Shown here one piece after another: positions 35,940 through 46,291 of a stretch of 64,000 nucleotides of DNA. Each line of letters begins with the position of its first letter. The stretch's first letter is position 1. Origin of the DNA: Brevipalpus yothersi (lineage: Eukaryota; Arthropoda; Arachnida; Trombidiformes; Tenuipalpidae); NCBI GenBank assembly GCA_003956705.1, contig QZCP01000192.1, forward strand, positions 7,282-71,281. The letters run 5' to 3'. Position numbers and translations under genes: made by a program. The notes beneath the pieces are model-generated. The model was given only the letters and a program-made list of their open reading frames with translations. It did not search any database and was not told the DNA's origin.

Positions 35940-36489
35940 ATTTATGTATGTGTTTTTATCGTGTTTAATAGAACTTCAATTGAGGAACCCTTTTTGGGTA
36001 TCAAGGGGCTAACTTAATTTCGGCCTATTTGCGCAAAAAGTGTGAAACTTATGACTATTTATCAACGAGCAGAGTTCGTTTGTCTCCAGCATAGTCACTG
36101 TGATTGTAGTCTGCACGCTTCCATTAAATTTGGCTGTTCATATGAGATGACAGATGCTCAAAAGCTGTCAGTAAGCAATGTGAGGAGCCAATGTGAATAT
36201 AACACGATATCAAACATTGTTGCTTCCATCACGTCAGCCTCTGTAAAGCTTGACCATCGAGGACTTCTCAGCCTCACACCCAACCCACAGGTAGTAACTG
36301 GTCAACTGGTCATTCTCAATAGCCCCAGGACCTTTGGTTTTGGGGATCTGAAATTTTTTCCCCTCCTCAAGTGTATTGTTCCTACCAATGCCAGTTTCGA
36401 TATTATGCTTGACTCTTTAGTGCTCAAATTTTGAGAGTCATAGAACACTCGAGAGACTAATTCGGCTTTTGGTGAGCGGTTGAGTGAGT

Positions 36490-36537
<48 letters not shown>

Positions 36538-36700
36538 TTGTCCTTATCAAATTAATACTGTTTATTCTGGTAAAAGTTAACCAGCATAGTCAATCAGAGT
36601 ATTAGGAAGTGACTTTTTTCAATCAAAATTATTTTATCCAAAATAAATTATGATCAAGAGAAAGCCGTGAGAAGCTGATAGATAGTGCCAATAGAAGGCT
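35940..36700. other. Intergenic, with a long open frame and repeat fragment
   Basis: A plus-strand frame spans 36,042-36,434 (130 codons, starting from GTG; first ATG four codons in). It has many Cys/Ser residues and no recognised domain. Its 3' part overlaps the dispersed repeat at 36,322-36,405, so I do not call it a gene. A GA tract follows at 36,494-36,535. Confidence 0.45.
36494..36535. repeat. (GA)n microsatellite
   Basis: Perfect GA run of about 42 bases, preceded by GAGT repeats. Confidence 0.96.
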
Positions 36701-36705
36701 TTCAA

Positions 36706-37180
36706 CTAGTATGACCAACAGTTATCCAAAGCTTTTCTAGCAGTGTCCATAGCGTTATAGTAATCAACTTGACCCATGGTTAGCATATTGGCCTTTCCGG
36801 CAACGAATCGGGCATTAAAATCCTCTCCATTTCTTCGGCAATATTCTGCCAGCGAATGCATAGTTCCGGCCAAACCTCCCTTATCATCTGAGTCGAGATC
36901 TTCTTTAAGCCTTTCACCCCAATCATCGCCTAATTGATTGGAGGAGAAAATTAGAAAACTCTCAGCTCTATGTGTTCTTCTTGAAAGAAGAGCTCATGAT
37001 CGACTATACTTACAGGAAACAATCCCAAACAGAGTGATAAGAAAAACTATATGAGAGAGAAAATAATGAAATGATCAACAAATAGGCTGACACAGTATAG
37101 CTGATACATGTATACATTGTATATTAAATGAAAAGAATGTTGAGCTTACCGATCAAGCAGAGATAAAATTTGGACATCAT
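36706..37180 (-). CDS. Small secreted protein, three exons, unidentified family
   Basis: Model: complement(join(36706..36929, 37014..37046, 37150..37180)), 95 aa. Splice sites are GTAAGC/ATAG and GTAAGT/TTAG, both introns phase 1. The first two exons together encode a signal peptide (MMSKFYLCLIVFLITLFGIV, then SC). The last exon encodes an acidic, helix-prone mature chain of about 73 residues: DDWGERLKEDLDSDDKGG, then SLAEYCRRNGEDFNARF, ending RKALDNCWSY. Only three cysteines follow the hydrophobic core (SC, EYC, DNC). The exons are too short to be found as single open frames. No family recognised. A TATA-like element lies about 100 bp upstream. Secretion is a confident inference; function is unknown. 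Confidence 0.75.
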
Positions 37181-37275
37181 TTTCAATTATTGAAGTTGTA
37201 AAACTTTTAATTTGTTCAAACGTCAAGATACACAGACCAAAGAGATTATGAATAATGAGAGGCTCGATTGGCCTG

Positions 37276-37283
37276 TATTTATA
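37276..37283 (-). promoter_or_regulatory. TATA-box-like element TATAAATA
   Basis: TATTTATA on plus reads TATAAATA on minus, about 96 bases upstream of the ATG of the small secreted-protein gene, followed by a short leader. Position and sequence suit a core promoter. Confidence 0.5.
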
Positions 37284-40273
37284 CGAATCAACTTGTTTAC
37301 TGGGTTAGTGGATAAAATATATAAAATATCTCCTGGATGCTTCTCGATCCAGACGAGACTGTGACGTGAATTTCGAGCCCCTCTCAACTGTATTCAATAC
37401 TTTCAACAGTGTTGATCAAAATTATCAAATACGTCATGATAACTGCTGATTGGAAATTTTCGTATTTCTCCTCCTTCTTCTGTGTATAACCCACATCAAC
37501 TATTTGTTTCTCAGTTTCGGCGAAATATAATCGATTGTTCATACTCAAAACTGTCAAGTATATGAGGTGGAAAATTTTGATTTTTTTCTATGAGAAACTT
37601 TAAGTAGCAGAATTTTATAAATTCAATAATCTGATTAAATTTACAAAATACACAAGAAAAATTCATTGAATCATCATATTGAGCAAGAGAAACCATTGTT
37701 TAATGCGCACTTCAATCATGAGAAAATTTCCCCATGATTTTAAATATTTCTCACTTCAGAAAAGCTATGGAGAGTCTCAATCTTCTCTGGACCTCATGAC
37801 TTGTCAGGAATATTGAAATATTTGTTTTTGTGAGAAATATCTCGTGTAAAAAATATTGTGAGACGAATATAAAAAATATTCAAATAAAATGTAATGTTAT
37901 TCATAGTTTTGTACTTTGATACTTGATGTCTAAACAGTCAGCGAGTTGGAGTAGAAAAAGTTTCTTTTGGTTAATGTACATATGTACATGTACATTAACT
38001 ATAACACTGTTGGTCCAAAATTAAGTACATTCTTATTATCTCACTGATCAATGAAGCTCTAATTTTTCCCAATAAAATGATCATATTATCGCTGTTAAAT
38101 TTAAGAATGTGTGAAAAGAAACTGAGAAATTAAGCAATAACAACATTGAGGACACATATTTGATCTGAGGTTTATCACATTTGGTTCTGTTGTTATTATT
38201 CTTTTTCAAGCCATCTTGTGAGCCTCATTAATTGTTCATTTCGCTATGTATCTTGTCCACATGAAACTCGTTCTGCTAATTATGTGGTTTCAAATCACTG
38301 CCACTGGGTACAGCATCCGATTTATAATTCAGATCCGTTAAAAAGTTAACCTGATCTATCTATCTGTTGGATGAGAAGCTGCTACAAGAGAGAGAGAGAG
38401 ATGAAAAAGAAATAATATAATCATGCTAGAGGATCATGAAAAATAGTACCTTATTACCGGTACAGTGCCGCGTGCCTTTTGCCTCACAAGCTACTGAAAA
38501 TTTTCCACCTCGTTCTTGTTTCCAAGAGACCAGACTTCCAGGTCACTCTGTACAATTAAGCATGCTGGAATCAAGAAGAACGAGATGTGTCCAGCTTATG
38601 CAATCAAGCAAGTGGGCTGCTTACATGATAATAACAAGATCCGTTCCCAATATTGCCTTGGCGCCATTATCGGGTAGCATTCATCGGAGATTTATGAGGG
38701 AAAGAAAAATAAATATGATCAAATTTCCTGATTAATTTGAGAAAAATTAGTCACAGGGTGAAACCAAAATTACATAGCTGTTTATGGGGAAATTTTCAAC
38801 TCCAGCAACTCTTTCGCAATTTCATTTCATCGTATGATTGGGAGCATCTTGTAAGCTTCCAAAAGTTTTTGATTAACTGTTTTTCAACTGGAAACGTACA
38901 AGTAAATGCACAGAATTGCAAGCTCTTGGGATTAAGATAATTTTAACTCTATGGTCGCTGATCAAGATCATGATTAGGCTAGAAATAAATTCTTGAAATA
39001 TAAATTCCTTTTATCAAATTCTTTCAAAACCTAAGAGATGCCATAGTTCTCATAAATCAGCGTGGGTGAAAGTGCTTCATCAATTTGCGATGTCAAGCTG
39101 CATCTAAGTAGCCCATATTTTGTCATACGACAAAATGAATCACAAGTAAGCTATCTTGTTGAATTTGGTACGAAAAAGTGAAGAAATCCTGATAATTCAT
39201 TTCTAAAAGCACTGGAATGAAGAAAAATTTCGTTTTGTGATGATATTCGATGAAATAGAATTAACAAATGTATAAGAGACTAAGCCAATCAACCGAAGAT
39301 TACTGCACCATTGTTGACTCATCCACTGGTTACTAGTGGCGTTAATTGGGATGCAATAAAGATCATGGTTCCTCATGAAATGTGGGTCAAAATGCTTTTG
39401 CTTTGAAGCCTTTTGGTGAATGTGTCCACTTAAGGTGTATGATGAAAAAAAACCGGGATGCTGTGAATGAGATTCAGGAAAGCGAAACCAGCATGAAGCC
39501 TGCTCACAGGATAGCAAGATCCGTTCCAATATCATCATGTTGCCTTTATGGTCTCGTCTTTATGCCCTTCTGTGTATCTTTTTTTTCAGGTTTCATTCTT
39601 AACACTTCCATCTTCGCCCTCATATTCAGCATCATTTTTGACCATTTTCTGCATCCTATCAGCCCGGAATTTCGGAAGGGCTACACAAGCGATGTGCAAG
39701 TGTGTAATCTGATTGAGAAAGAACTACTTGAATTCTTTTTTCACCCAGTTTTCCATGCTACACATCAGACATCCTGAAACGCTTTGCATCAGATACATTT
39801 CAAACTTTCATAAGATGGACCAAAAACAATGTGGACTTTAAATGAATCATCCATGAGAGCGAAACTCTCTTATCATCTCGGTAATGAATTAGAGTTACTA
39901 ATTACAAAGTGGAAAGCTTGAAATTATTTTTCACAAGACTATTATTATCACCCGTGATGTCCGGAAGCCCTTCTATTCTCATCCAATGTCCACTTGAGGT
40001 ATGTTTTCGGAGAATAGCCCATGACAAGTATTTTGGTCTCTCTTGGAGAAGAGAGAAATTCTGAATTCTTAGAGGCCTTACTGAAGAGCCTCTCCTATGA
40101 GGCTACTCATCATGACTTGAATTAGGCCACTTTTCCGGCTGGTCAATTTTGACAGGATGTTGAAACATTTTATTTCAGCTTGATTCTGGCTTGACGATAG
40201 TGCTGATAGCTTCAAATGATGATAATTTCAATGAAAATGAACCTGATCTTGCATGAATCAGCCTATGAGCTTG
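37284..40273. other. Intergenic stretch
   Basis: AT-rich DNA. A 61-codon minus-strand ATG frame (37,511-37,696, MVSLAQYDDSMNFSCVFC) and plus-strand frames at 38,436-38,735 and 39,382-39,777 have no recognised domain. The last has a good acceptor (TTTTTTTTCAG at about 39,589) before FILNTSIFALIFSIIFDHF and might hold one exon. A palindrome lies at 37,971-37,998. Confidence 0.45.
37971..37998. repeat. Palindrome with 10-base arms
   Basis: TTAATGTACA (37,971-37,980) is the exact reverse complement of TGTACATTAA (37,989-37,998), with TATGTACA between them. It is a potential hairpin or a symmetric binding site. Confidence 0.85.
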
Positions 40274-41260
40274 GATTTTTTCCCAAGTACCTAGATAGAT
40301 GCTATCATCATTTTCACTGGACATTGTCAATTACTAATTGATACAGAATTTGAAATGTGGTAATCATTATCTCATTATGGTGAGAAATAAATTTCGTACT
40401 CAAGCATACTTTAGCTTCCAATGGAAGGCAATTCCTCCTGAGCGGTATCAATACTTTCAGGTTGTCTCATAAATTTTTTCAAGAAAATCGAATTCATATC
40501 AAAAGAACGAACTTATGGGACAACCTAATATCAATAAAATTTGGAATCCAGACTTCTCAATGCATTCAAAGAGCTCATGAATTGGTTAGTTTCAGCCTAT
40601 AACTAGAATTCACCATAGGATAGTCACTCAGTTTGTTTTAGTGACATTTTTCTATGGTTGACAGTTATTTTCTTTAACTAAATGATGTTCGTGCTAAGGA
40701 AAATACCATCAAATACCATAGTATTAATTTTGTTAAAAGATTTTTAGAATATATATCGATCTGTTTTTCGATTAGAAAGTATTTCATAGATACCAACTTG
40801 TTATCGCAAAATGTTTCAGAATTTTGTTTCTTTTTAGATAGTTTGAAATTCTGAAAATATCATTGAGCCTTCTTGAAACTGGAAATCTTAACGTGTTGCT
40901 TTCAATACGAATCGATTCTTAGAACCCCATCATTATTGATAAGAAAACTCATTAGATGATATTTTCACCATAAATGATTTAAAGTTTCCTTAAAAGCACT
41001 GATTTGTCTTTTTAGACCCCAAAAAACAGGGGATGGAAACACAAACCTAATCAATAATAAGATGAATAATGTATTAATGCTTCACAAAAACAATTCACCA
41101 TAATGATATTTTCATCAGAGGAAAGTTTTCAATTTGAACATTCTTCTTTCGATTGATAAATCTGACGCTGTTATGATAAACTGTTGCTGATTTCTAATAA
41201 CTAGTAACTCTTCTGATCAAAATTGGGAACAGTTAGATATTGTCAATGTCTGTCTTAATC

Positions 41261-42490
41261 ATGGATGATAAGACAATATCACTTCGAATTGTGTTACCTA
41301 TTTTTGAAGGCGTATCAATAGATGGTCTTATTTCTCCGGGAAGCGATTTCAGAGCAACATTTTGCTATTTATTTGGAAAATTTAACATAACACTACTTCA
41401 GTCACAGATCTCACAAGCAGATATAGGTAAATCTAACGGTAAAGAGTTGCTCGAAGCACTTGGTACAAACTTTGCTGATGTAAGCATATTCAGTCTTCTT
41501 CCAACTTTTCTGCCAGCCAATATTACAGCATCTGGTATTCTGTGTAATTATTTCAAGTGTTTTCTGGTAACTTTCCCCATGCTAACCATTGAAACAGGGA
41601 CTCCAACAATTTCAGATTTTTTTCGATTTTTCGTTGGCTCTTCGGTGCAAATTGTTTTTACCTTTTTGTTTCTTCTCGTCAATATATTGTGGTATTTCAA
41701 GGAAAACAAGAGTTTTTCTAATGTAAATTGGGAAATTTGCAAGATGACATTTCGCCAACCCTTTAATCAACCAAAAACATTCACAATACGCTTTGCTATC
41801 ATATTTTTATTGGTCGGATTCACGGTATTTCAGGCAATCATTGTGGCTTTTATAGATACTGACAAAATTTCAGTAGCTAATTTCAGTAGAATAGAAAGTT
41901 ATCAAGACATTTATGACCGCAATTTGACACCAATCTTTGAAACAATTTCTAGATGCTCACAATCAATGAGCAAACAGCCCATCGAAGTTCAAAACTATCT
42001 GTATAAAAACAATCCATTGAGAGGTAAAGATACTTACGATGGCCCAAGTCAAATAATGTTATCAAGTCTATCTTCTCGAAGTGATTTAAATCGAATTGCA
42101 GTCCTGCAAGCTTCTCCCGGTTGGTCAGATTTTCTGCGTAAAGTCTGCACAATAAACCCATGGGCCCTGGTCAAGAACCCACCTTATATTTCATCAAATT
42201 TGATCGATGTTCTGTTTCATCCTCTGCTGATGCATTCTAGATTCTCTAAAAAAGGACAAGATCGTCTCATAAGGTCTATTGCAACCTTGTATGAACAAGG
42301 ATTGAAAGACAAGAGAGGATTTTTTTCCCAGCCTCCAGATGCTAATCCATTTTGTATGAAATCGCGTCCAAAGCCTAGTCACAAAAGTCATACAGCTCTT
42401 GGATTCCAATATTATCAGTCATTCCTGGTTATATGGATCATAGCTTTAGCTGGAGCCACGCTGGTATTCATGCTGGAAAATATTTTTTGA
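41261..42490 (+). CDS. Divergent ionotropic-receptor-like protein B (iGluR superfamily)
   Basis: Intronless frame of 409 aa, the same length as gene A, from the ATG (MDDKTISLR). Another in-frame ATG lies five codons upstream (41,246). S1-like, M1-pore-M3, S2-like and M4 parts are placed as in gene A (FNITLLQSQ; VGSSVQIVFTFLFLLVNILW; FSRIESYQDIYDRNLTPIF; VIWIIALAGATLVFMLENIF). About 63 of 409 residues differ from A, spread over S1, M1-M3 and S2, with the M3-S2 link, the C-terminal Pro/Lys-rich stretch (PPDANPFCMKSRPKPSHKSH) and M4 best kept. Two open copies argue that the protein is made. The ligand is unknown. Confidence 0.7.
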   Translation: MDDKTISLRIVLPIFEGVSIDGLISPGSDFRATFCYLFGKFNITLLQSQISQADIGKSNGKELLEALGTNFADVSIFSLLPTFLPANITASGILCNYFKCFLVTFPMLTIETGTPTISDFFRFFVGSSVQIVFTFLFLLVNILWYFKENKSFSNVNWEICKMTFRQPFNQPKTFTIRFAIIFLLVGFTVFQAIIVAFIDTDKISVANFSRIESYQDIYDRNLTPIFETISRCSQSMSKQPIEVQNYLYKNNPLRGKDTYDGPSQIMLSSLSSRSDLNRIAVLQASPGWSDFLRKVCTINPWALVKNPPYISSNLIDVLFHPLLMHSRFSKKGQDRLIRSIATLYEQGLKDKRGFFSQPPDANPFCMKSRPKPSHKSHTALGFQYYQSFLVIWIIALAGATLVFMLENIF

Positions 42491-42716
42491 GTGCTCTTAA
42501 TTTTAGATTTTTTGTTTGAAAATCACTTATTCATTGTTGAAATTCATCAAAAAAAAGTGTATTCTTCCATGTTTGAGAAAAAGAGTGTGTTTTGGCGCTG
42601 TTACAGAATAAGTCTAAAATCTGAAATCTAACGGTTCTCTATCATCATTTATCTTTTCACATCTTCTTTAGGAATTCATTTTTTGATGGGGAAAATATTT
42701 TCCGGAACTATCACCT

Positions 42717-43250
42717 GTAATCTATCCTATCCAATCATGTTATTGTAACGCTTATTTCGTGGCTATCACTTGATGACGATGATCAATCGATTTAAATTCT
42801 TCTCAATCTTCTGACAATCAATATGTCTATCGAATTATTCCTCGTTCGATTGCATTGTTGAAAAATCAAACTAAAAACTTTGTTAATTGAGCTTTTGTTA
42901 AGATATCCGCAAAAAGACCATCAAAATCTTCGCTCTAATAAATGTATATCCATCACTATTCATACTACAATACTATTTAAACGATAAGAATTTAGATTCC
43001 AATTCAGTCATCCCAACTCAGGAGAATGAGTTCAATCTGACTCTTCACCATGTGAAGTTCAGAATTAGACATTGTTCTGAGGAAAAGATTGGACCTGAAT
43101 ATGTTTATCAATTCAATTTAGATACCGAGAAACACTTGATATCAGAATTTTCTAAGATTTTTTCATAGTCAAGAGTGAGAGAACGAAACAGAAGAAAATG
43201 AGAACGAAGATATTCCATCATAGCTCCATAAGATAGGAGACGAACTTCCA
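42717..43250. mobile_element. Segment present only in duplication copy B
   Basis: About 530 bp interrupt the alignment between copies A and B. It is either an insertion in B or a deletion in A. A plus-strand frame without ATG runs about 92 codons here (about 42,891-43,168), containing KISAKRPSKIFALINVY and HHVKFRIRHCSEEKIGPE before a stop. I see no terminal inverted repeats or clear target-site duplication, so a transposon is only a possibility. Confidence 0.35.
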
Positions 43251-43592
43251 GTTACAGAATAACGTGGACAATAGTATAATTAGTGCAATTAAGATACCAA
43301 TTGATGTCAGCCTTTTTAAGATGAAAATTCAACATTAGACCGAATTTCAAAACAAATGATCGGCAATTCACTGTGTTTGAATTGTATTAATCAATGAGCT
43401 CATCTCTCTCATCACTTAATCTGGGTTAATATTGAACTTTCTCCATGAAACTTGAATAGGTCAAGCAAAATGAGAGAGAGAGAGAGAGCGATGAAATAAA
43501 GTTTAATAAGTGCTCAAAGGGTCAAGATCAAATGAATCAACAGTAAATTTGGTATTAATCTTTTCGATAGAGGAAATGATTGGTGTAATTGT

Positions 43593-43868
43593 TCACTTCA
43601 GATATTCTTCCTCCTCTAGATAATGAGTTGGATATTCAAATTTTCTCCTCTTTCTCTTGACTTCCGGCAAAAGAGAGTCACAATTCTGAAGAGAAGGAAA
43701 TTCAAATTCACATCGATAATGAACTTGAATCAGCAAAATGCTCTCGTTAGTGGTATTTTTAAGCTGTAGATTCGAATTGATTACATTTTGTCGGATTAAG
43801 TGGTCAAACGACATTCTAATAATATGCTTGACAGGGTGATTATATGCATTTAAAGAGTCAAAAATCAT
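43593..43868 (-). CDS. Unidentified 91-codon frame, partner of 22,064-22,339
   Basis: Same frame and length as its partner in unit 2 copy A, differing by 7 bases. See that entry for features. It may be a terminal exon of an unseen gene, or simply open by chance and preserved by a recent duplication. Confidence 0.25.
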   Translation of the reverse strand: MIFDSLNAYNHPVKHIIRMSFDHLIRQNVINSNLQLKNTTNESILLIQVHYRCEFEFPSLQNCDSLLPEVKRKRRKFEYPTHYLEEEEYLK

Positions 43869-44911
43869 GTTATCACTATAATCTGGATGGAATTTTTTGT
43901 CGAAAGAGCGATGTGTAGATGATAAAATGATGTGGCTTCTAGAGTGTCTATGAGATGAAGAATGTATACATCAAAAGAATATGCATATTCCAACTTAGAA
44001 TTATTAAGATGAGCGTTAAAATAAATCCATCTTATTCGAATAAGGAGGCGTTTCTATGCAAAACAAAATGAATTGAAAGTGGATGATGAACAACTGATGA
44101 TAGGCATGTCGGATGAGAGAGAGAGAGGAAAAAAAGATGAATTCCGGATCTTTGAAGATGAAACAAGTCCACATCTTTTATCGTTTATTCCATTTCCGGA
44201 ACCAATAAGAGCTTGTTCGGTTTGCCTTCTCATGACACCAAGTTTGAATATACATACATATATATTTTCCCTCATCAGGAAGCAAGAATAAATTTATCAC
44301 TTATCTGTATGTATCTTGTGAGGAAGGAACTTGAAAATCTGAAGATCATCCTTTTCTTTTTTTGGGAAGCTGTACAAGGAGAAAGAGGAGATGATGAATA
44401 AGAAGAAAAAGGAGAGAGAGAAAGAGACAAGAGATAAATTCTAGCATCATCTGGTTAAATCGTTGGAGTGTTCATCATTAAGTGTACCTTTTTTATGGGC
44501 AAACAAACACCATTTTGGGTAATAAATAAATTCGATCATGATTTAAAGCACATTGGTAAAAATTGAATCTGATTTCTTTGGTCACTAAATTATTGTAACA
44601 TGCTGAATTTCCAGATTGATTTCATTTGAAATCATTGATCATATGGATTACTACTGTCGATGACCTTGAAAAATTTTTCAATCGAAAATCTGATAAATCA
44701 CCAATTTGTGCATTAAGAAAAAAGGAAAATTATTTTCTGTTGAGAATTGGATGAATTAAAACGAATCATTCCAAACGGATACACTATAAGGAGAAAACAT
44801 TGCCTCTTCTTCAATTGCTCACCTTAATCATCTACTCAAAAATATTCCCATCTTTCATCCTCATCTTCATCCTGATTTGATGCTATCAATTTGATCCACC
44901 ATATCATGCAT

Positions 44912-45278
44912 TTGTTTGTATCATCATTATTATTTTAAATATTATTACATTATCATTATCTGATATAACCTCGTTCTGGAACGGATATCCGAGTGTTTAA
45001 AGTAGACCTAAATCATCGAGATGAGGCCAAACTTTGCAGTGAGAGCAGATTGTGAATGCTAGATGCTGTCTCTCTTCTCATATTTCGAAATATTAATATA
45101 TTTTCATGGATAATGAGATAGAATAAGCAACAGTATCAGCATATTATCACTGAATTTGCTTTCGATCCCTATAAGATGTGTGTGTGGAAGATCATAAGAG
45201 ATGAAATAAATTAGCAGTTAATCTGATAGACTAAACATTCAACTCATCATTTTCAACTATAATCATGACATCGTGATG

Positions 45279-45316
<38 letters not shown>

Positions 45317-46291
45317 ATCGCCTTGTATTCCAGTATCAATCAAATGTTTCAAGCTTAATCCGGTTTCACAAGTGATGAGCATAAAAACAATTGTATAAAA
45401 CAAAGTATGAAAAGAGAAAGAGAGGTGTTTGAAAAGAGAATCGGAAGTTTGATTGAAAATATTATTATTATTATATTGCTATCGGTTAAACATTTTTTTA
45501 CACGCACAAAGCCACCATTCAGTGGCGTGATACATTGGAAGTCCTTTATTTTTTTCTCTCTTCCCTCTTTTTCACATCACCTTCTCATTTATTCATTTGC
45601 ATCCTCATCCTGATCGTGGCCAAAAGATGAGCACGATTATCATCCTGTAAATATGGTGGATAGATGGATGGAGAAAAAAAAATTGAGGTGGACTTCCTAA
45701 CGGATTTTAAAAACCTTCTTTTTTTCCCGCCTATTGCCCATCTCTTTTTCTTTTTGCCTTTCCTTAATCTTAATATGATTGGGAAAAAGAAGAAATTTTT
45801 CTCAACCAAAAAAGCGCTCTAAAAGAGGCTGTTCTGATGAGATTCATCAAATTAGTTGACACTAGTTTGCCGGAAATTGGTGATCCCAATCGCCATCTCA
45901 CCATCATTGCAACATCCATCTCATCTCATCTCTTAAGAGAGAGAAAGAGAGAGAGACAGGTAAGATGGTGAAGATGAAAAACTTGCAAGTGAAAAGAGAA
46001 AAGAAAGAAAAAAAATGATGAAAGCTGCATCATCTCGCGAAGTGATAGCAGAATGATGAGTGTGAAGATAATCGGAATGATAGGCGGAGAGATAGAGAAG
46101 ATGAAGAAGAGGAAAAGATTCTGATTTTCTATCACTTTATTGAATGGAAAAAATGAGGCATCACTTGCATCCCGAGGATCTGGTGGATAAATTTTTGGGG
46201 TGACAAATAGATAAAAGAGTGCTAAGATGTTCATTCCAGAAGGTGAGAGGCATCAAATGAGAGCAAAACGGGTGAAAAATTTGTAATTTAC
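44912..46291. other. Intergenic stretch
   Basis: AT-rich and purine/pyrimidine-skewed DNA with a CT tract at 45,281-45,311. No coding signal I can support. Confidence 0.6.
45281..45311. repeat. (CT)n microsatellite
   Basis: CT run of about 31 bases. Confidence 0.95.

Larger units (their letters stand above)
40274..44911. repeat. Segmental duplication unit 2, copy B
   Basis: Counterpart of 19,261-23,380 in the same orientation, 21 kb away. It differs by about 530 bp of extra DNA (42,717-43,250). Left and right of it the sequence is unrelated to the flanks of copy A. Confidence 0.9.

Noticed and set aside
38436..38735. 99-codon plus-strand frame sharing CAAGATCCGTTCC with 39,513-39,525
   Set aside because: The shared piece is only about 13 bases and the rest is unrelated, so no duplicated gene is supported.
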